Shown piece by piece: positions 24,933 through 33,650 of a stretch of 64,000 nt of DNA. Origin of the DNA: Bacteroidaceae bacterium (GTDB taxonomy: Bacteria; Bacteroidota; Bacteroidia; Bacteroidales; Bacteroidaceae); NCBI GenBank assembly GCA_024688885.1, contig JAILDV010000030.1:1-64000 (forward strand), read 5' to 3'. Numbering within the stretch: position 1 is the first letter of the stretch; each line of letters opens with the position of its first letter. The notes below the pieces were generated by a model. That model was given only the letters and a program-made list of their open reading frames with translations, was not told where the DNA came from and did not search any database. A program made the position numbers and the translations under genes.

Positions 24933-26045
24933 TTATTCGAAATTATTAAATTTATCCAAATACCACCCTTCCAAATCCTTACCGGCAGCCTTAATGTCAT
25001 ACCCCGCATTCCTTACTTTCTTTACTGCATCTACATCTCGAGCCACCCCCTGTTTTATTTTCGAAGCCAAGCACTCCGCCCATGCATTCACATCCAAAGG
25101 AAGGAAATCCACATTTCCCGTCACATCCACTTCGTGAGGTACTCCCATACTTGCAATCACAGATAGTCCATTCGTCTGAGCTTCTATCAGTGACACTGGT
25201 AATCCCTCATTGATAGAAGGCATCAGTACCATATCCATTGCCTGCAAATAACTCGGGACATCGCCGACAAGACCTGTCATCACCACAGCCTTACCCAAAC
25301 CTAATAATGTAATCCTTTCTTCAATAGCAGGTCTTAATTCGCCATCACCCACAAACAACAACTTTGCACGACAGCCTACATCCTTCATCGCAGCCAACAC
25401 AGCAAGGGCAAAAAGATGATTTTTCACAGGATGAAACCGTGACACCATTCCCAACACACATTCACCATCTGACAGTTGTAGCTTTTTACGTACTGTATTA
25501 CGAATCACTTCATTAAATCCATATTTCTCCACATCAACAGCATTGGGAACAAAACGTGCCTTGTTCAGATACTCTTTGCCATACCAACAAAGCGTGGCTC
25601 CCTCACCACATGACATAAAATCTGTTGCAACTTGTTTCAGCCACACACCAAGGCCCCAACGCACAAAGCCCTCTAAACCATGTCCAGAACTGCTGCTATG
25701 TGCATGACAAAGCCTCACTGGTACACCACATCTTTGGGCAACCCATAAAGGAATTGCACTCTTACTTGAGGTATGAGAATGAACAATTTTATACTCAGGA
25801 TGCTCCTTCAAGAAATGTTTCACCCCATTAATGTATGGAAAAGGATTGCTGAATCTCAATAAAGGCACCCGATACACACGCCCTCCCATCTCCTCTATTT
25901 CATCCTCATACTGACAATGCTTCTGCTCAGTCAATAAAAAATCGAACTGCACACGACCACGGTCAATATTCCTGTAGTAGTTCATCAGCATTGCTTCCGC
26001 ACCACCACGATTCATCGAATGGAGTATATGAAGAACACGTATCAT
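24933..26045 (-). CDS. GT4 glycosyltransferase
   Basis: 370 residues, GT-B. Opening RVLHILHSMNRGGAEAMLMN, acceptor half with IVHSHTSSKSAIPLWVAQR and LCHAHSSSSGHG, donor half with VLGMVSRFHPVKNHLFALAV and an intact EX7E in PSINEGLPVSLIEAQTNG. The EpsF-like branch fits. It overlaps the stop of the upstream GT2 by 4 bp and ends 15 bp before the IspD-like start. Confidence 0.88.
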   Translation of the reverse strand: MIRVLHILHSMNRGGAEAMLMNYYRNIDRGRVQFDFLLTEQKHCQYEDEIEEMGGRVYRVPLLRFSNPFPYINGVKHFLKEHPEYKIVHSHTSSKSAIPLWVAQRCGVPVRLCHAHSSSSGHGLEGFVRWGLGVWLKQVATDFMSCGEGATLCWYGKEYLNKARFVPNAVDVEKYGFNEVIRNTVRKKLQLSDGECVLGMVSRFHPVKNHLFALAVLAAMKDVGCRAKLLFVGDGELRPAIEERITLLGLGKAVVMTGLVGDVPSYLQAMDMVLMPSINEGLPVSLIEAQTNGLSVIASMGVPHEVDVTGNVDFLPLDVNAWAECLASKIKQGVARDVDAVKKVRNAGYDIKAAGKDLEGWYLDKFNNFE

Positions 26046-27010
26046 TTTCTATTCTTGTACTTTACATAGAAATACAGCAAAACACCCAAAGGCGCAGCCA
26101 TTATTGTCAATCCCTTGAGGGGACTCTTTTTCAACCACTCACCATCTTTACTCAAAAGACATGAAGACACATAATGAACACAAAGTCGAAACTTATTCTT
26201 CAAAGAGTTTCCATGTTTCAGAGTCATCTGATTAATTCTATACTTCGCATAGCTGTGAGGGGAACGAACATACTGTTTCCAAATACCCTGACTCATGCTG
26301 TCTGTCCCAATCTGATATTCCACCCAACAAAAATTGTCATTAGATATTAATATCGGATATTTGTCTAACACTTGAATCAGCATATAAAATGGATTAAAGT
26401 CTTTTTCTCCCCAGAATCCAATTTGCGGAGCAACTTGTCGCATCAATCCTGTTCTCATCACCTGCTTCACATCGCCAGTATGCACAATTTCTGTTTGATA
26501 AGCTTCAGATAGATGGCCAGAGAAGAATCCCCCAATAGGTTTACCATCCACCACATTGAAATCGAGCCCCACGATGCCACAGTACTCTTTGCCTCGTGGC
26601 TTTCCTGTCCATCTCTTCACAATCGTCTCCACAGCATCATCTGGCATAAAATCATCACTATCAATGCACACACACAGTTCGGTCTGAATCGTGGCATAAG
26701 CAACATTATAGCCTGTATAAAGTCCTCCATTCGGCTTATAGATGTACTCAATAATGAATTTATCCGTCTTCACCTTAAAGTGATTATCATCCTCGCCATC
26801 CAACTCGCGTCCCATCCAATCAAAGCGTTTTCCAGTACTTTCGACCATTTCGCCAAGACTCTCCACCCACGCTCTTGTACCATCAGAACTCCCATCATCA
26901 ATAATCAGCCAGTCAAAATCACTAGAAGTCTGGCGACATAATGACTCATAAGTGCGAGGCAATGTGTGTATTCTATTATATGTCGGAGTAAAAACTGTTA
27001 AAGTCTTCAT
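26042..27010 (-). CDS. GT2 glycosyltransferase
   Basis: 322 residues from MKTLTVFTPTYNRIHTLPRT; the in-frame ATG at 27058 lies in the preceding polymerase gene. GT-A motifs: WLIIDDGSSDGTRAWVE near residue 34, the DXD-like CVCIDSDDFMPDDAVETIV, and YKPNGGLYTGYNVAYA. It is an inverting transferase on the cytoplasmic side. The C-terminus ends with a hydrophobic LTIMAAPLGVLLYFYVKYK that may anchor it to the membrane. Confidence 0.88.
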   Translation of the reverse strand: MKTLTVFTPTYNRIHTLPRTYESLCRQTSSDFDWLIIDDGSSDGTRAWVESLGEMVESTGKRFDWMGRELDGEDDNHFKVKTDKFIIEYIYKPNGGLYTGYNVAYATIQTELCVCIDSDDFMPDDAVETIVKRWTGKPRGKEYCGIVGLDFNVVDGKPIGGFFSGHLSEAYQTEIVHTGDVKQVMRTGLMRQVAPQIGFWGEKDFNPFYMLIQVLDKYPILISNDNFCWVEYQIGTDSMSQGIWKQYVRSPHSYAKYRINQMTLKHGNSLKNKFRLCVHYVSSCLLSKDGEWLKKSPLKGLTIMAAPLGVLLYFYVKYKNRK

Positions 27011-27014
27011 ATAA

Positions 27015-28211
27015 TCATATTTTTCCTGATAAATACATAAACATCGTAAATGCTGCATGACCTATAAGTATCCAGCCCGCTTTCCTATCTTGATCATCCC
27101 ACAGATGCAATCGGACAACAGCATAAGCAATAATCAATGGGTACACAAACCAGCTCAAATAGGCAAAACGGTTGGAGAAGGAGGCTTTCGCAACCATCAC
27201 CCAGAAAGAATTAGTCAGCAAGTATATAGTTGAAAGCACGTTGAAAATCCGCATACTTTGAGCATCTGCTAAAATCCCAGCACCATATACCCCCGTTTCT
27301 TCTTCTTCATAACAAACTCCTCCCATTTCCACTCTCTTTTTCTCAATCTTTTTCTGCGCCTCCCAAATCAGCCATACAGGCATGGCGCTATACAGCAAGA
27401 AATCCCATCTGAAACCCGTATTGGAGAAGTTTCCATATTTCATATTGTCGCCAGACAGGTATGCTTCTGTTCGATCATCAAAACCTAAAGACATAAAAAA
27501 GTTGGATATGGGTCCACCAGCCACCAATGACACAGGAATACTAGTAAGCCAGAAAAGCAATGCCAACTTGGGTTTTTTAATGACAAACAAAGCCGTAAAT
27601 AAAGCTGCAATAGGCAATAGTGTACTTTTATGGATTGAAAATGCCGCAAACAAGAGCCCTCCCCCAATCAGATAATTTTTATCTTTAATAATGAGCGCAA
27701 AAGCAGCCAAACATATAGAACAAGCCAAACCATTCCGAATGCCATTGACGCCATATACATAAAAGGAAAACGCGCTAAAGAAGAACAATACGGCAAACCA
27801 TGTATCTTCCCACAAAAATTTTTTAAATGACACCAACATGAACCCTATATAGCCCGCCTCAATCCACAAAAGAAACGTATTAACACTAAATCCCATGGAC
27901 CTGCACCAAGTTCGATACAGAGCAAACAACCACTCTTTATGGAAATCAACATCTCCAAATTCTGGTGATGTAGCTAGATAAGTTCTAGCATAATTCACAG
28001 TATCTCCGAAAAGATAATGAGGTGGACGCAATCCTAGAAATAAAACCCAAATAAGACAAAAGACTATTGCAAAAGCAGGACTTTTCTTTTGCAATAGATT
28101 ATCGCAAGTATCAGATGATATATACTTCAATCCAAGGATAATGCAAAAAATTGAAATCCCCCAAAAGTTAACAATTGCAAAGATTTGAGGATCTAATGGT
28201 AAAGAAGTCAT
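27015..28211 (-). CDS. EpsG-family repeat-unit polymerase (Wzy function)
   Basis: 398 residues with about ten hydrophobic segments. EpsG pattern: LFLGLRPPHYLFGDTVNYA near residue 60, YGVNGIRNGLACSICLAAFA, FAAFSIHKSTLLPIAALF, and SNRFAYLSWFVYPLIIAYA. In Wzx/Wzy systems this protein joins lipid-linked repeat units in the periplasm. It is the only polymerase candidate in the locus, which supports the assignment. The gene is followed after 4 bp by the GT2 start at 27010. Confidence 0.85.
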   Translation of the reverse strand: MTSLPLDPQIFAIVNFWGISIFCIILGLKYISSDTCDNLLQKKSPAFAIVFCLIWVLFLGLRPPHYLFGDTVNYARTYLATSPEFGDVDFHKEWLFALYRTWCRSMGFSVNTFLLWIEAGYIGFMLVSFKKFLWEDTWFAVLFFFSAFSFYVYGVNGIRNGLACSICLAAFALIIKDKNYLIGGGLLFAAFSIHKSTLLPIAALFTALFVIKKPKLALLFWLTSIPVSLVAGGPISNFFMSLGFDDRTEAYLSGDNMKYGNFSNTGFRWDFLLYSAMPVWLIWEAQKKIEKKRVEMGGVCYEEEETGVYGAGILADAQSMRIFNVLSTIYLLTNSFWVMVAKASFSNRFAYLSWFVYPLIIAYAVVRLHLWDDQDRKAGWILIGHAAFTMFMYLSGKI

Positions 28212-28302
28212 GTTATCAGTTTTATGATTACGATTTTAATGACAGAAACAAAGGATTTTACAGACCTACATTATTAATAAACATTCTGTCATGTGGCCTA
28301 AC

Positions 28303-29358
28303 TTAGAGGCTATTTATACCCAACCTTACTTTCCATTTATACAAGAAACTTGTTTGCATCAAATGTTGATGAATGAGCACAAACAATTTATCTATATCTT
28401 TATTTTGTATGGCTTCAAATAAAAGTTGGTCTTTATACTCCATCGTTGACAGCAATTGAACCTTTTCTGCAAATCCATGCGCTTGAAATTCTTCGCGCAA
28501 GATAACCTTACGTTTCTCTATATGCTTCGCGTCATACAATAAACTATTCCTCACATAAGTTTTCATATAGTTTACATATTCTATCAATTGCCATTTAATG
28601 GCCTTGTCGTAATGCAGTTCCTTTATTTGTTGCATTTTAGAGTCAAACAACAATCTTGCATTCTTGAGCCAATTATCCAAATATTTTGGAGAAGTTCCCC
28701 AACTTCCCCTTCTATAATTATAAACTATTTTATCTATCATATAATACTTCTGCACGTATGGCATCAATTTCATATTAAAAACCAAATCTTCGCCAAAACT
28801 AATACCACATGGCCGTAATCGTGCTTCTGTTATGACCGAATGCCTATACAAAGTAGCCCACATAGATACAGGCAATATATTAATACCAAAAAAAGAAAGG
28901 TAGTAATTCTCCATCATCTCGTCATGAAAAATTAGTTTATTTGAATGTTTGGGAATTATTTTTCGTCTATCACAAAGATAGAAACACCCCACATTATACA
29001 CATTGCGCTTCAGCCCCACCACAACATCTGCATCCAACTCAATCATGGGCTTCAACAAATCTTCCAATGCATTCTTTTCCAACCAGTCATCAGCATCCAC
29101 AAACGCCACATAATCACCCTTTGCATTTGTTAATCCATCAAATCGAGCCTTATCTACACCTTCATTCTTCTTATCTACAACATGCACACGCGCATCCATC
29201 CTGGCAAATGATTGGCACAATTTCAAACTCTTATCGTTCGAGCCATCATTGACCAATATACATTCCCATTTTGTATATGTTTGGGACAATACAGAATTGA
29301 CACATCTGCAAAGATATCGCTCTGCATTATATACCGGTATTATTATGGTAATCATCAT
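28303..29358 (-). CDS. GT2 glycosyltransferase
   Basis: About 351 residues from MMITIIIPVYNAERYLCRCV. GT-A signatures are WECILVNDGSNDKSLKLC, NEGVDKARFDGLTNAKGDYV and AFVDADDWLEKNALEDLL. A long C-terminal extension with GISFGEDLVFNMKLMPYVQK and YNYRRGSW is typical of capsule GT2 enzymes in Bacteroidota. Its ATG overlaps the stop of the fucosyltransferase gene (ATGA type). It is followed by a 91-bp A/T-rich gap before the polymerase gene. Confidence 0.87.
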   Translation of the reverse strand: MMITIIIPVYNAERYLCRCVNSVLSQTYTKWECILVNDGSNDKSLKLCQSFARMDARVHVVDKKNEGVDKARFDGLTNAKGDYVAFVDADDWLEKNALEDLLKPMIELDADVVVGLKRNVYNVGCFYLCDRRKIIPKHSNKLIFHDEMMENYYLSFFGINILPVSMWATLYRHSVITEARLRPCGISFGEDLVFNMKLMPYVQKYYMIDKIVYNYRRGSWGTSPKYLDNWLKNARLLFDSKMQQIKELHYDKAIKWQLIEYVNYMKTYVRNSLLYDAKHIEKRKVILREEFQAHGFAEKVQLLSTMEYKDQLLFEAIQNKDIDKLFVLIHQHLMQTSFLYKWKVRLGINSL

Positions 29359-30218
29359 CCTTCTATTTTTATCCATTCCTTTGGAAACAAGTTTGGAGAA
29401 TCACCTCTATTCGTCAATTTAGGTGGACATACTACCAGCTTCTGCTTATCTCTATTAAGATAGGCTCCCCACCAACTAAATGTGCTATTGGCAATGATAT
29501 GATGCTTACACTTGCTCATCAGATACATATCTTGCCACGAATCTGCACCTTGATTATGTGTCACATAAACAGCATTTGGAATTTTCAAATTCACTCGAAC
29601 CCACGAAATATCATTTGAAAAGACGTAAAAAACAGGTTCCTGTACGTGTTCACACATATAACGGATAGCTTCTTCATAATAATGGGGGGTACATATGCCT
29701 CCATATAAATTCAAATTTCCTGATGAAACATAATCGCCACGTCGAACATGCAAAGACACGCTATTACACGATTCCGCACATTGTTGGATTATCTTTGTTT
29801 TTTCAGAAAGCAGTTCTTCTTTGAAGTTAAAGATAGAAATATCACAAACAATCTTCCACGATTGCCAATACCCTAACACAAAACGGTTTCTTGATGTTGA
29901 TGTTTCCAAGTCTTTTTCCACCATCACAAAGTCCCATGACAGAGCTCTCAGCAACGTCTTGCAGACTGAGCATTTATATATATATATCAGATAATACAAC
30001 ACACGAACAATGTACGTAGCCAGAATCATCCGTTTGGCTTTAACACCTTCAAAAACTCTATCCAGCTCGTATCCATTATGCGTCTTTCGTTTTTCCAACA
30101 GTCCATAACAACACAACACTTTATGTCCTTCACGCTCTTCTTTATTGGCGTAAGCATACTGAAACATTTGATTGCCTAAACCTCCGTCAAGAAATACCAG
30201 TTCGCGTTTCATCTTCAT
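29355..30218 (-). CDS. GT11 alpha-1,2-fucosyltransferase
   Basis: About 287 residues from MKMKRELVFLDGGLGNQMFQ. GDP-fucose-binding motif HVRRGDYVSSGN near residue 155, FYVFSNDISWVR, and HIIANSTFSWWGAYLN near 245 are the three standard GT11 motifs. It places fucose alpha-1,2 on a galactose-like acceptor, so the polymer probably carries fucose. GDP-fucose synthesis genes are not in the window. The ORF extends upstream to 30323 over the end of the GT32 gene, but conservation begins at MKMK. Confidence 0.92.
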   Translation of the reverse strand: MKMKRELVFLDGGLGNQMFQYAYANKEEREGHKVLCCYGLLEKRKTHNGYELDRVFEGVKAKRMILATYIVRVLYYLIYIYKCSVCKTLLRALSWDFVMVEKDLETSTSRNRFVLGYWQSWKIVCDISIFNFKEELLSEKTKIIQQCAESCNSVSLHVRRGDYVSSGNLNLYGGICTPHYYEEAIRYMCEHVQEPVFYVFSNDISWVRVNLKIPNAVYVTHNQGADSWQDMYLMSKCKHHIIANSTFSWWGAYLNRDKQKLVVCPPKLTNRGDSPNLFPKEWIKIEG

Positions 30219-30238
30219 CAATACATTATTTAGCTTAG

Positions 30239-30928
30239 TTATTTCAATATCCACCGATGAAATGGTCTTGTGATTTTCATCTTCCATGCAGACCATTTTC
30301 CATGAGGTGACTTGCTGAACCAATGAATGGATATGGTATTCTTCGTCTTATTTAATTTCCCTGTTGCGTCCTTAAATGGGCACAAATAATCGATTGGCAG
30401 AATCATGGCATCACAAACTTCCTGCTGCGAACCGTCTCGTTTCAATCCAAATGGCAACAACGCTTGTGTATTCAGTTGGGGACATCCTTGCATCCTCTCA
30501 TACATATACTTTCCATTCACCACTAAACCATCGTACATTGCCAACATAGCTCGAGCAGCAGGATGATGAGCTTCTGCGGCAAACCCCAAACCCGTATTAA
30601 TGTATTCAGGCGTTTCCCAACCGAAATAGGCACGACACGAATCCAGCATGTCAACAGGCTTCCTTACCACCTCAACATCTGTATCAAAATACAAACCGCC
30701 TTCACGTTCCACTACATCCAACCTCACATAATCACTCAAATAAGCCCACAAACGATGCTCATAACAATATTTTGTGTATGGTACTGCATTCACATCATAA
30801 TTCCCCTCATTCCATTCTTTAATCTCATAATCAGGAAAAAATTTTTCCCAACTATTGACACATTTTACCGCTGATTTTGGAAGGGGATTCCCGCCAAACC
30901 AACAATAATGAATAATTTTAGGTATCAT
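30239..30928 (-). CDS. GT32-type glycosyltransferase
   Basis: 229 residues from MIPKIIHYCWFGGNPLPKSA, the canonical opening; the longer frame from 31039 is rejected because the extra 37 residues come from spacer repeat DNA. DXD motif in GGLYFDTDVEVVRKP near residue 77, preceded by RLWAYLSDYVRLDVVEREGG; then NTGLGFAAEAHHP and a late ISIHWFSKSPHGKWSAWKMK. A retaining transferase for one linkage of the repeat unit. Confidence 0.87.
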   Translation of the reverse strand: MIPKIIHYCWFGGNPLPKSAVKCVNSWEKFFPDYEIKEWNEGNYDVNAVPYTKYCYEHRLWAYLSDYVRLDVVEREGGLYFDTDVEVVRKPVDMLDSCRAYFGWETPEYINTGLGFAAEAHHPAARAMLAMYDGLVVNGKYMYERMQGCPQLNTQALLPFGLKRDGSQQEVCDAMILPIDYLCPFKDATGKLNKTKNTISIHWFSKSPHGKWSAWKMKITRPFHRWILK

Positions 30929-30933
30929 ATTTC

Positions 30934-30966
30934 TCCCACAGATTATACAGATGAACACAGATTTAG
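30934..30966. repeat. Half iteron element of the ACAGAT type
   Basis: ACAGAT occurs at 30938, 30947 and 30957, steps of 9 and 10 bp, framed by TCTCCCACAG and TTTAGGAG. It looks like a single arm of the elements beside the GxxExxY genes with a different core. A poorer match (CCCACAAATGACAAACAGAT) follows near 31089. The rest of the 198-bp gap 30929-31126 shows no gene. Confidence 0.5.
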
Positions 30967-31126
30967 GAGTTATCAAATGTACTATGTATAACGCACAAAG
31001 ATACAGGACCTTTTTGATTACACAAAATGTGTAACACAAAATGTGTAATGAATCGCATCAGCATCTTTCCCCGACACTATTTTCTCCCACAAATGACAAA
31101 CAGATTTATTGTATTGCCACATCCTC

Positions 31127-32338
31127 TTATTCACAAAGTCGGTAAATTTTCTCTATTTCACCCACATTCCCGTAATCGTGTGACTGTAGATACTTCACAA
31201 TCTTTTGCTGTAATTCTACATTGCGGATAAATGCAGTCATTTCACCAGCACACACATCCACATCCATGGGAACAATTATTCCGTCCACGCCATTCTGTAT
31301 TTGCGAAGATGCCGTTGGATAATGTGTAACAATCACTGGTTTACAGAGTATCTGTGCCTCTCTCACCGTGATGGATTTACCTTCGTAGCGGCTTGGTTGC
31401 ACATAAATGTCACAAGCTTGAATATAAGGATAAGGATTGTCATGTTTACCAAGAATCACAACATTATCTTCCACGCCTTCATTCTTAGCATTGTCTCGAA
31501 CTATTTTTTCTATTTTCTCGCTTCCATATCCAATGATATACCATTTAATGGACAAACCCTTCTCTATAATCTTTCTACAAATCATAGGAATCTCTTCCAT
31601 TTTTTTGGGGGGGGAGAAACGTCCTATCGTCAGAAGGCAAACCGTCTCCGAATCATCACACAACGATACAATACATTCCTTTGCGCGCTTGCGAATAAAG
31701 TCTGCATTCAGAATATTCTCTATCAGTACCAACTTCGGTCTTAATGAAGGAAACACCTCACAAAACCGATTCCCCACTTCTTCACTAATACTGGCGATAT
31801 AATCCAAACGCTCCCACATCTTCAATTCAGCCTCCACAGCAATGAGGATTCTCGTGTAATCCGTGTGAATCCAGCCTATCTTTTTCTTTGCGCGTACATT
31901 ATTAAGCACAAAGAAATGGGGAGTGAGAAAACTAATGGCCAAGTCATATTCCACATCTGGCTGTATTTTAGGAAGCACCTTCCATGTCGCTCTTTGTTGG
32001 AAAAACGTACCGCATTCAGCAGGTTTATCAGAGTCCCGATGTTTCTTGCAAAAAGTTGCCGTATTGCAACGCCCAATCATTCTTGCCAGTGCCAGCCACA
32101 GATACCCTTTCTTGACCACTTCCGACAAAGGTTTCTCAGTCAATGAGTAGGCTTCAATTTCTGGCAAAAGATTTATCTTATCAGTCGGCAAGAACTTCAT
32201 CAGCTCACCACGATGACTATAGATGAACACATCCACATCCACCCTTGCAGGGTCAACACTCTGTAAGAGTCCGAGCAAAGCACTTTCGGCTCCACCCAAC
32301 TCCATGTAGTGCATCAGTATGAGGATTCGTGGTTTCAT
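31127..32338 (-). CDS. GT4 glycosyltransferase
   Basis: 403 residues. Opening KPRILILMHYMELGGAESAL, IGWIHTDYTRILIAVEAEL in the acceptor half, donor half LLTIGRFSPPKKMEEIPMIC and intact EX7E in PSRYEGKSITVREAQILC. The middle includes an extra basic stretch, RMIGRCNTATFCKKHRDSDK. The 5' end of this gene has a second, broken copy at 33545-33644, about 1.2 kb upstream, indicating local duplication or insertion. Confidence 0.88.
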   Translation of the reverse strand: MKPRILILMHYMELGGAESALLGLLQSVDPARVDVDVFIYSHRGELMKFLPTDKINLLPEIEAYSLTEKPLSEVVKKGYLWLALARMIGRCNTATFCKKHRDSDKPAECGTFFQQRATWKVLPKIQPDVEYDLAISFLTPHFFVLNNVRAKKKIGWIHTDYTRILIAVEAELKMWERLDYIASISEEVGNRFCEVFPSLRPKLVLIENILNADFIRKRAKECIVSLCDDSETVCLLTIGRFSPPKKMEEIPMICRKIIEKGLSIKWYIIGYGSEKIEKIVRDNAKNEGVEDNVVILGKHDNPYPYIQACDIYVQPSRYEGKSITVREAQILCKPVIVTHYPTASSQIQNGVDGIIVPMDVDVCAGEMTAFIRNVELQQKIVKYLQSHDYGNVGEIEKIYRLCE

Positions 32339-32388
32339 TGAGATAAGACCTTAACGCTAACTCTAACCTTAACTATTTTTATATTATT

Positions 32389-32425
32389 GGAGTCGTGGAC
32401 GACTCTACTCGGAAAGGACTCCGAG
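32389..32425. other. Two adjacent small hairpins upstream of the GT4 gene
   Basis: GAGTCGT-GG-ACGACTC (32390-32405) and CTCGGA...TCCGAG (32408-32425) stand side by side in the 171-bp gap between the GxxExxY and GT4 genes. Their purpose is unknown; attenuation or processing is possible. Confidence 0.5.
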
Positions 32426-32509
32426 CCTTGTCTCGCCTGAACACCTTGAAGAAATAGATAATGAGTGAAGAAATAAGAAGTAAATCCAAATCAGTAAATA
32501 TAATAAGGA

Positions 32510-32953
32510 TTAAGATTGGATGTAGTTACGATAGTTTTCTTCTTTCAGAAGAACAAAATCATCTGTTTCTTGTTGGTAGAGATAACGTTCAGCTGCAAAC
32601 TTTTTTCCGCCAAAATTCATGAGAATGCCTCGGATTTGCTTAGTTATGCGCATATAATTAAAGAGTTGCGCACGATGATCACTATCAAATGTCGAGACTG
32701 ATTTCAATTCAACAATCACTCCATCTACTACAAAATCCGCCTTGTATTGTTTCTTTAATTTCTTACCCTTATAAAATGTATCCAGCCACACTTCTCTATG
32801 AGGATTCATCCCCCGATCCATCAATTCCATATCCAATGCCTCTTGATAAATAGGTTCCTCCATTCCTCTTCCCAATACATTGTATACCTCCATTGCTGCC
32901 CCAACGATGTTATACATGACAATGTACTCATCTTTTGTAATACAAGTCTTCAT
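32510..32953 (-). CDS. GxxExxY protein (PD-(D/E)XK-like nuclease fold), copy 2
   Basis: 147 residues. Motif GMEEPIY in VLGRGMEEPIYQEALDMEL, nuclease-like core in KKQYKADFVVDGVIVELKSV, then HRAQLFNYMRITKQIRGILM and NFGGKK. Only distantly like copy 1 (19987), so the two were probably acquired separately rather than duplicated here. Upstream (minus-strand sense) lies a symmetric eight-iteron element at 33022-33171. It interrupts the polysaccharide operon between an acyltransferase and a GT4. Confidence 0.85.
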   Translation of the reverse strand: MKTCITKDEYIVMYNIVGAAMEVYNVLGRGMEEPIYQEALDMELMDRGMNPHREVWLDTFYKGKKLKKQYKADFVVDGVIVELKSVSTFDSDHRAQLFNYMRITKQIRGILMNFGGKKFAAERYLYQQETDDFVLLKEENYRNYIQS

Positions 32954-33021
32954 TTAAAGATGGAATCGATTTAAAATTGGAACATGAACTATTAGGTTTG
33001 TGCGCACATTGCGCAGTCTCG

Positions 33022-33171
33022 GAAAGTAAATTTCATGTAAATGCGGAGTAAATTTTAACCAGTAAATAAACTTTTAGTACAATGTACAATCAATAATCAG
33101 ACACTGGAAGACAAAACCTCATTATATTTACTCGAATAAATTTACTTCGTATTTACTCCACATTTACTTTC
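33022..33171. repeat. Mirror-symmetric iteron element of the GTAAAT type
   Basis: GTAAAT starts at 33026, 33037, 33048 and 33062; the inverted form ATTTAC starts at 33126, 33140, 33151 and 33162. Spacings are 11, 11, 14 on the left and 14, 11, 11 on the right, exact mirror images. The ends GAAAGTAAAT and ATTTACTTTC are also complementary. The centre contains GTAC-AAT-GTAC. Confidence 0.9.
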
Positions 33172-33266
33172 AGTATCATTCGTCCCACGAATTGATAAAA
33201 ACCTGACAGACAACACATATCTCACATATTCCTGGTTCGTTCTTCCTTCGCTTTATCCATACTGTA

Positions 33267-33310
33267 GGCATACTCTTGAGCAAGGCTAGAAGCAGCCTAG
33301 AAGCTGGCTA
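33267..33310. repeat. Copy of the 11.6-kb repeat core
   Basis: GGCATACTCTTG at 33267 and GGCTAGAAGCAGCCTAG at 33284-33300 match the sequence starting right after the NusG-like stop codon (11608) and the 22-bp tandem units. A further AAGCTGGCTAGGAGC looks like a decayed next unit. Confidence 0.75.
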
Positions 33311-33374
33311 GGAGCATTTCCCATTAACCATAACATCAACTATTTTTATCTGAGCCGAGCAAGGCTCAAATCCG

Positions 33375-33471
33375 CCCCTATGTCGGCACGGTGCGGATAT
33401 CATTTCGCGCACTAAGCACATAATATCTCGTTCTTACAGCGCATAATATTTCGCGATGTAAGGCGAGAAAT
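33375..33471. repeat. Direct repeat copy A beside the acyltransferase
   Basis: Contains CCCCTATGTCG (33375) and a 43-bp block at 33429-33471 identical to 34728-34770 in copy B. The block holds CTTACA...TGTAAG and begins CGTTCTTACAGCGCATAATA. Confidence 0.9.
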
Positions 33472-33544
33472 GAGACATAATGAAGAATGTGAGCTGCAAC
33501 TTACTCAAAACAAGTGCATACCTTGCCAAAGTACGTAGTCAGTC

Positions 33545-33644
33545 CATAATCTTCATGCTGTGATGTTTGAACACATATCGTATTGGCTGACTTTCTGCCC
33601 CACCTAACTGCATGTAATGCATCATTATGAGAATTCGTGGTTTA
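33545..33644 (-). pseudogene. 5' remnant of a GT4 gene
   Basis: The minus strand reads KPRILIMMHYMQLGGAES, almost the same as the start of the intact GT4 at 31127-32338 (KPRILILMHYMELGGAES), then diverges (QPIRYVFKHHSMKIMD) and stops. The start codon is lost (ATA-AA in place of ATG-AAA). It begins a few bases after the acyltransferase stop. It is a scar of recombination or of insertion into the 5' end of the GT4 gene. Confidence 0.8.
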
Positions 33645-33650
33645 TTTATC

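Larger units (their letters stand above)
32954..33544. other. 591-bp spacer made of repeats, no gene seen
   Basis: Contents in order: the GTAAAT iteron element (33022-33171), a degenerate CCCACGAATTGA piece at 33184, the GGCATACTCTTG...GGCTAGAAGCAGCCTAG segment (33267-33300) shared with the tandem array at 11.6 kb, and direct-repeat copy A (33375-33471). No reading frame here resembles a gene. Confidence 0.7.
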
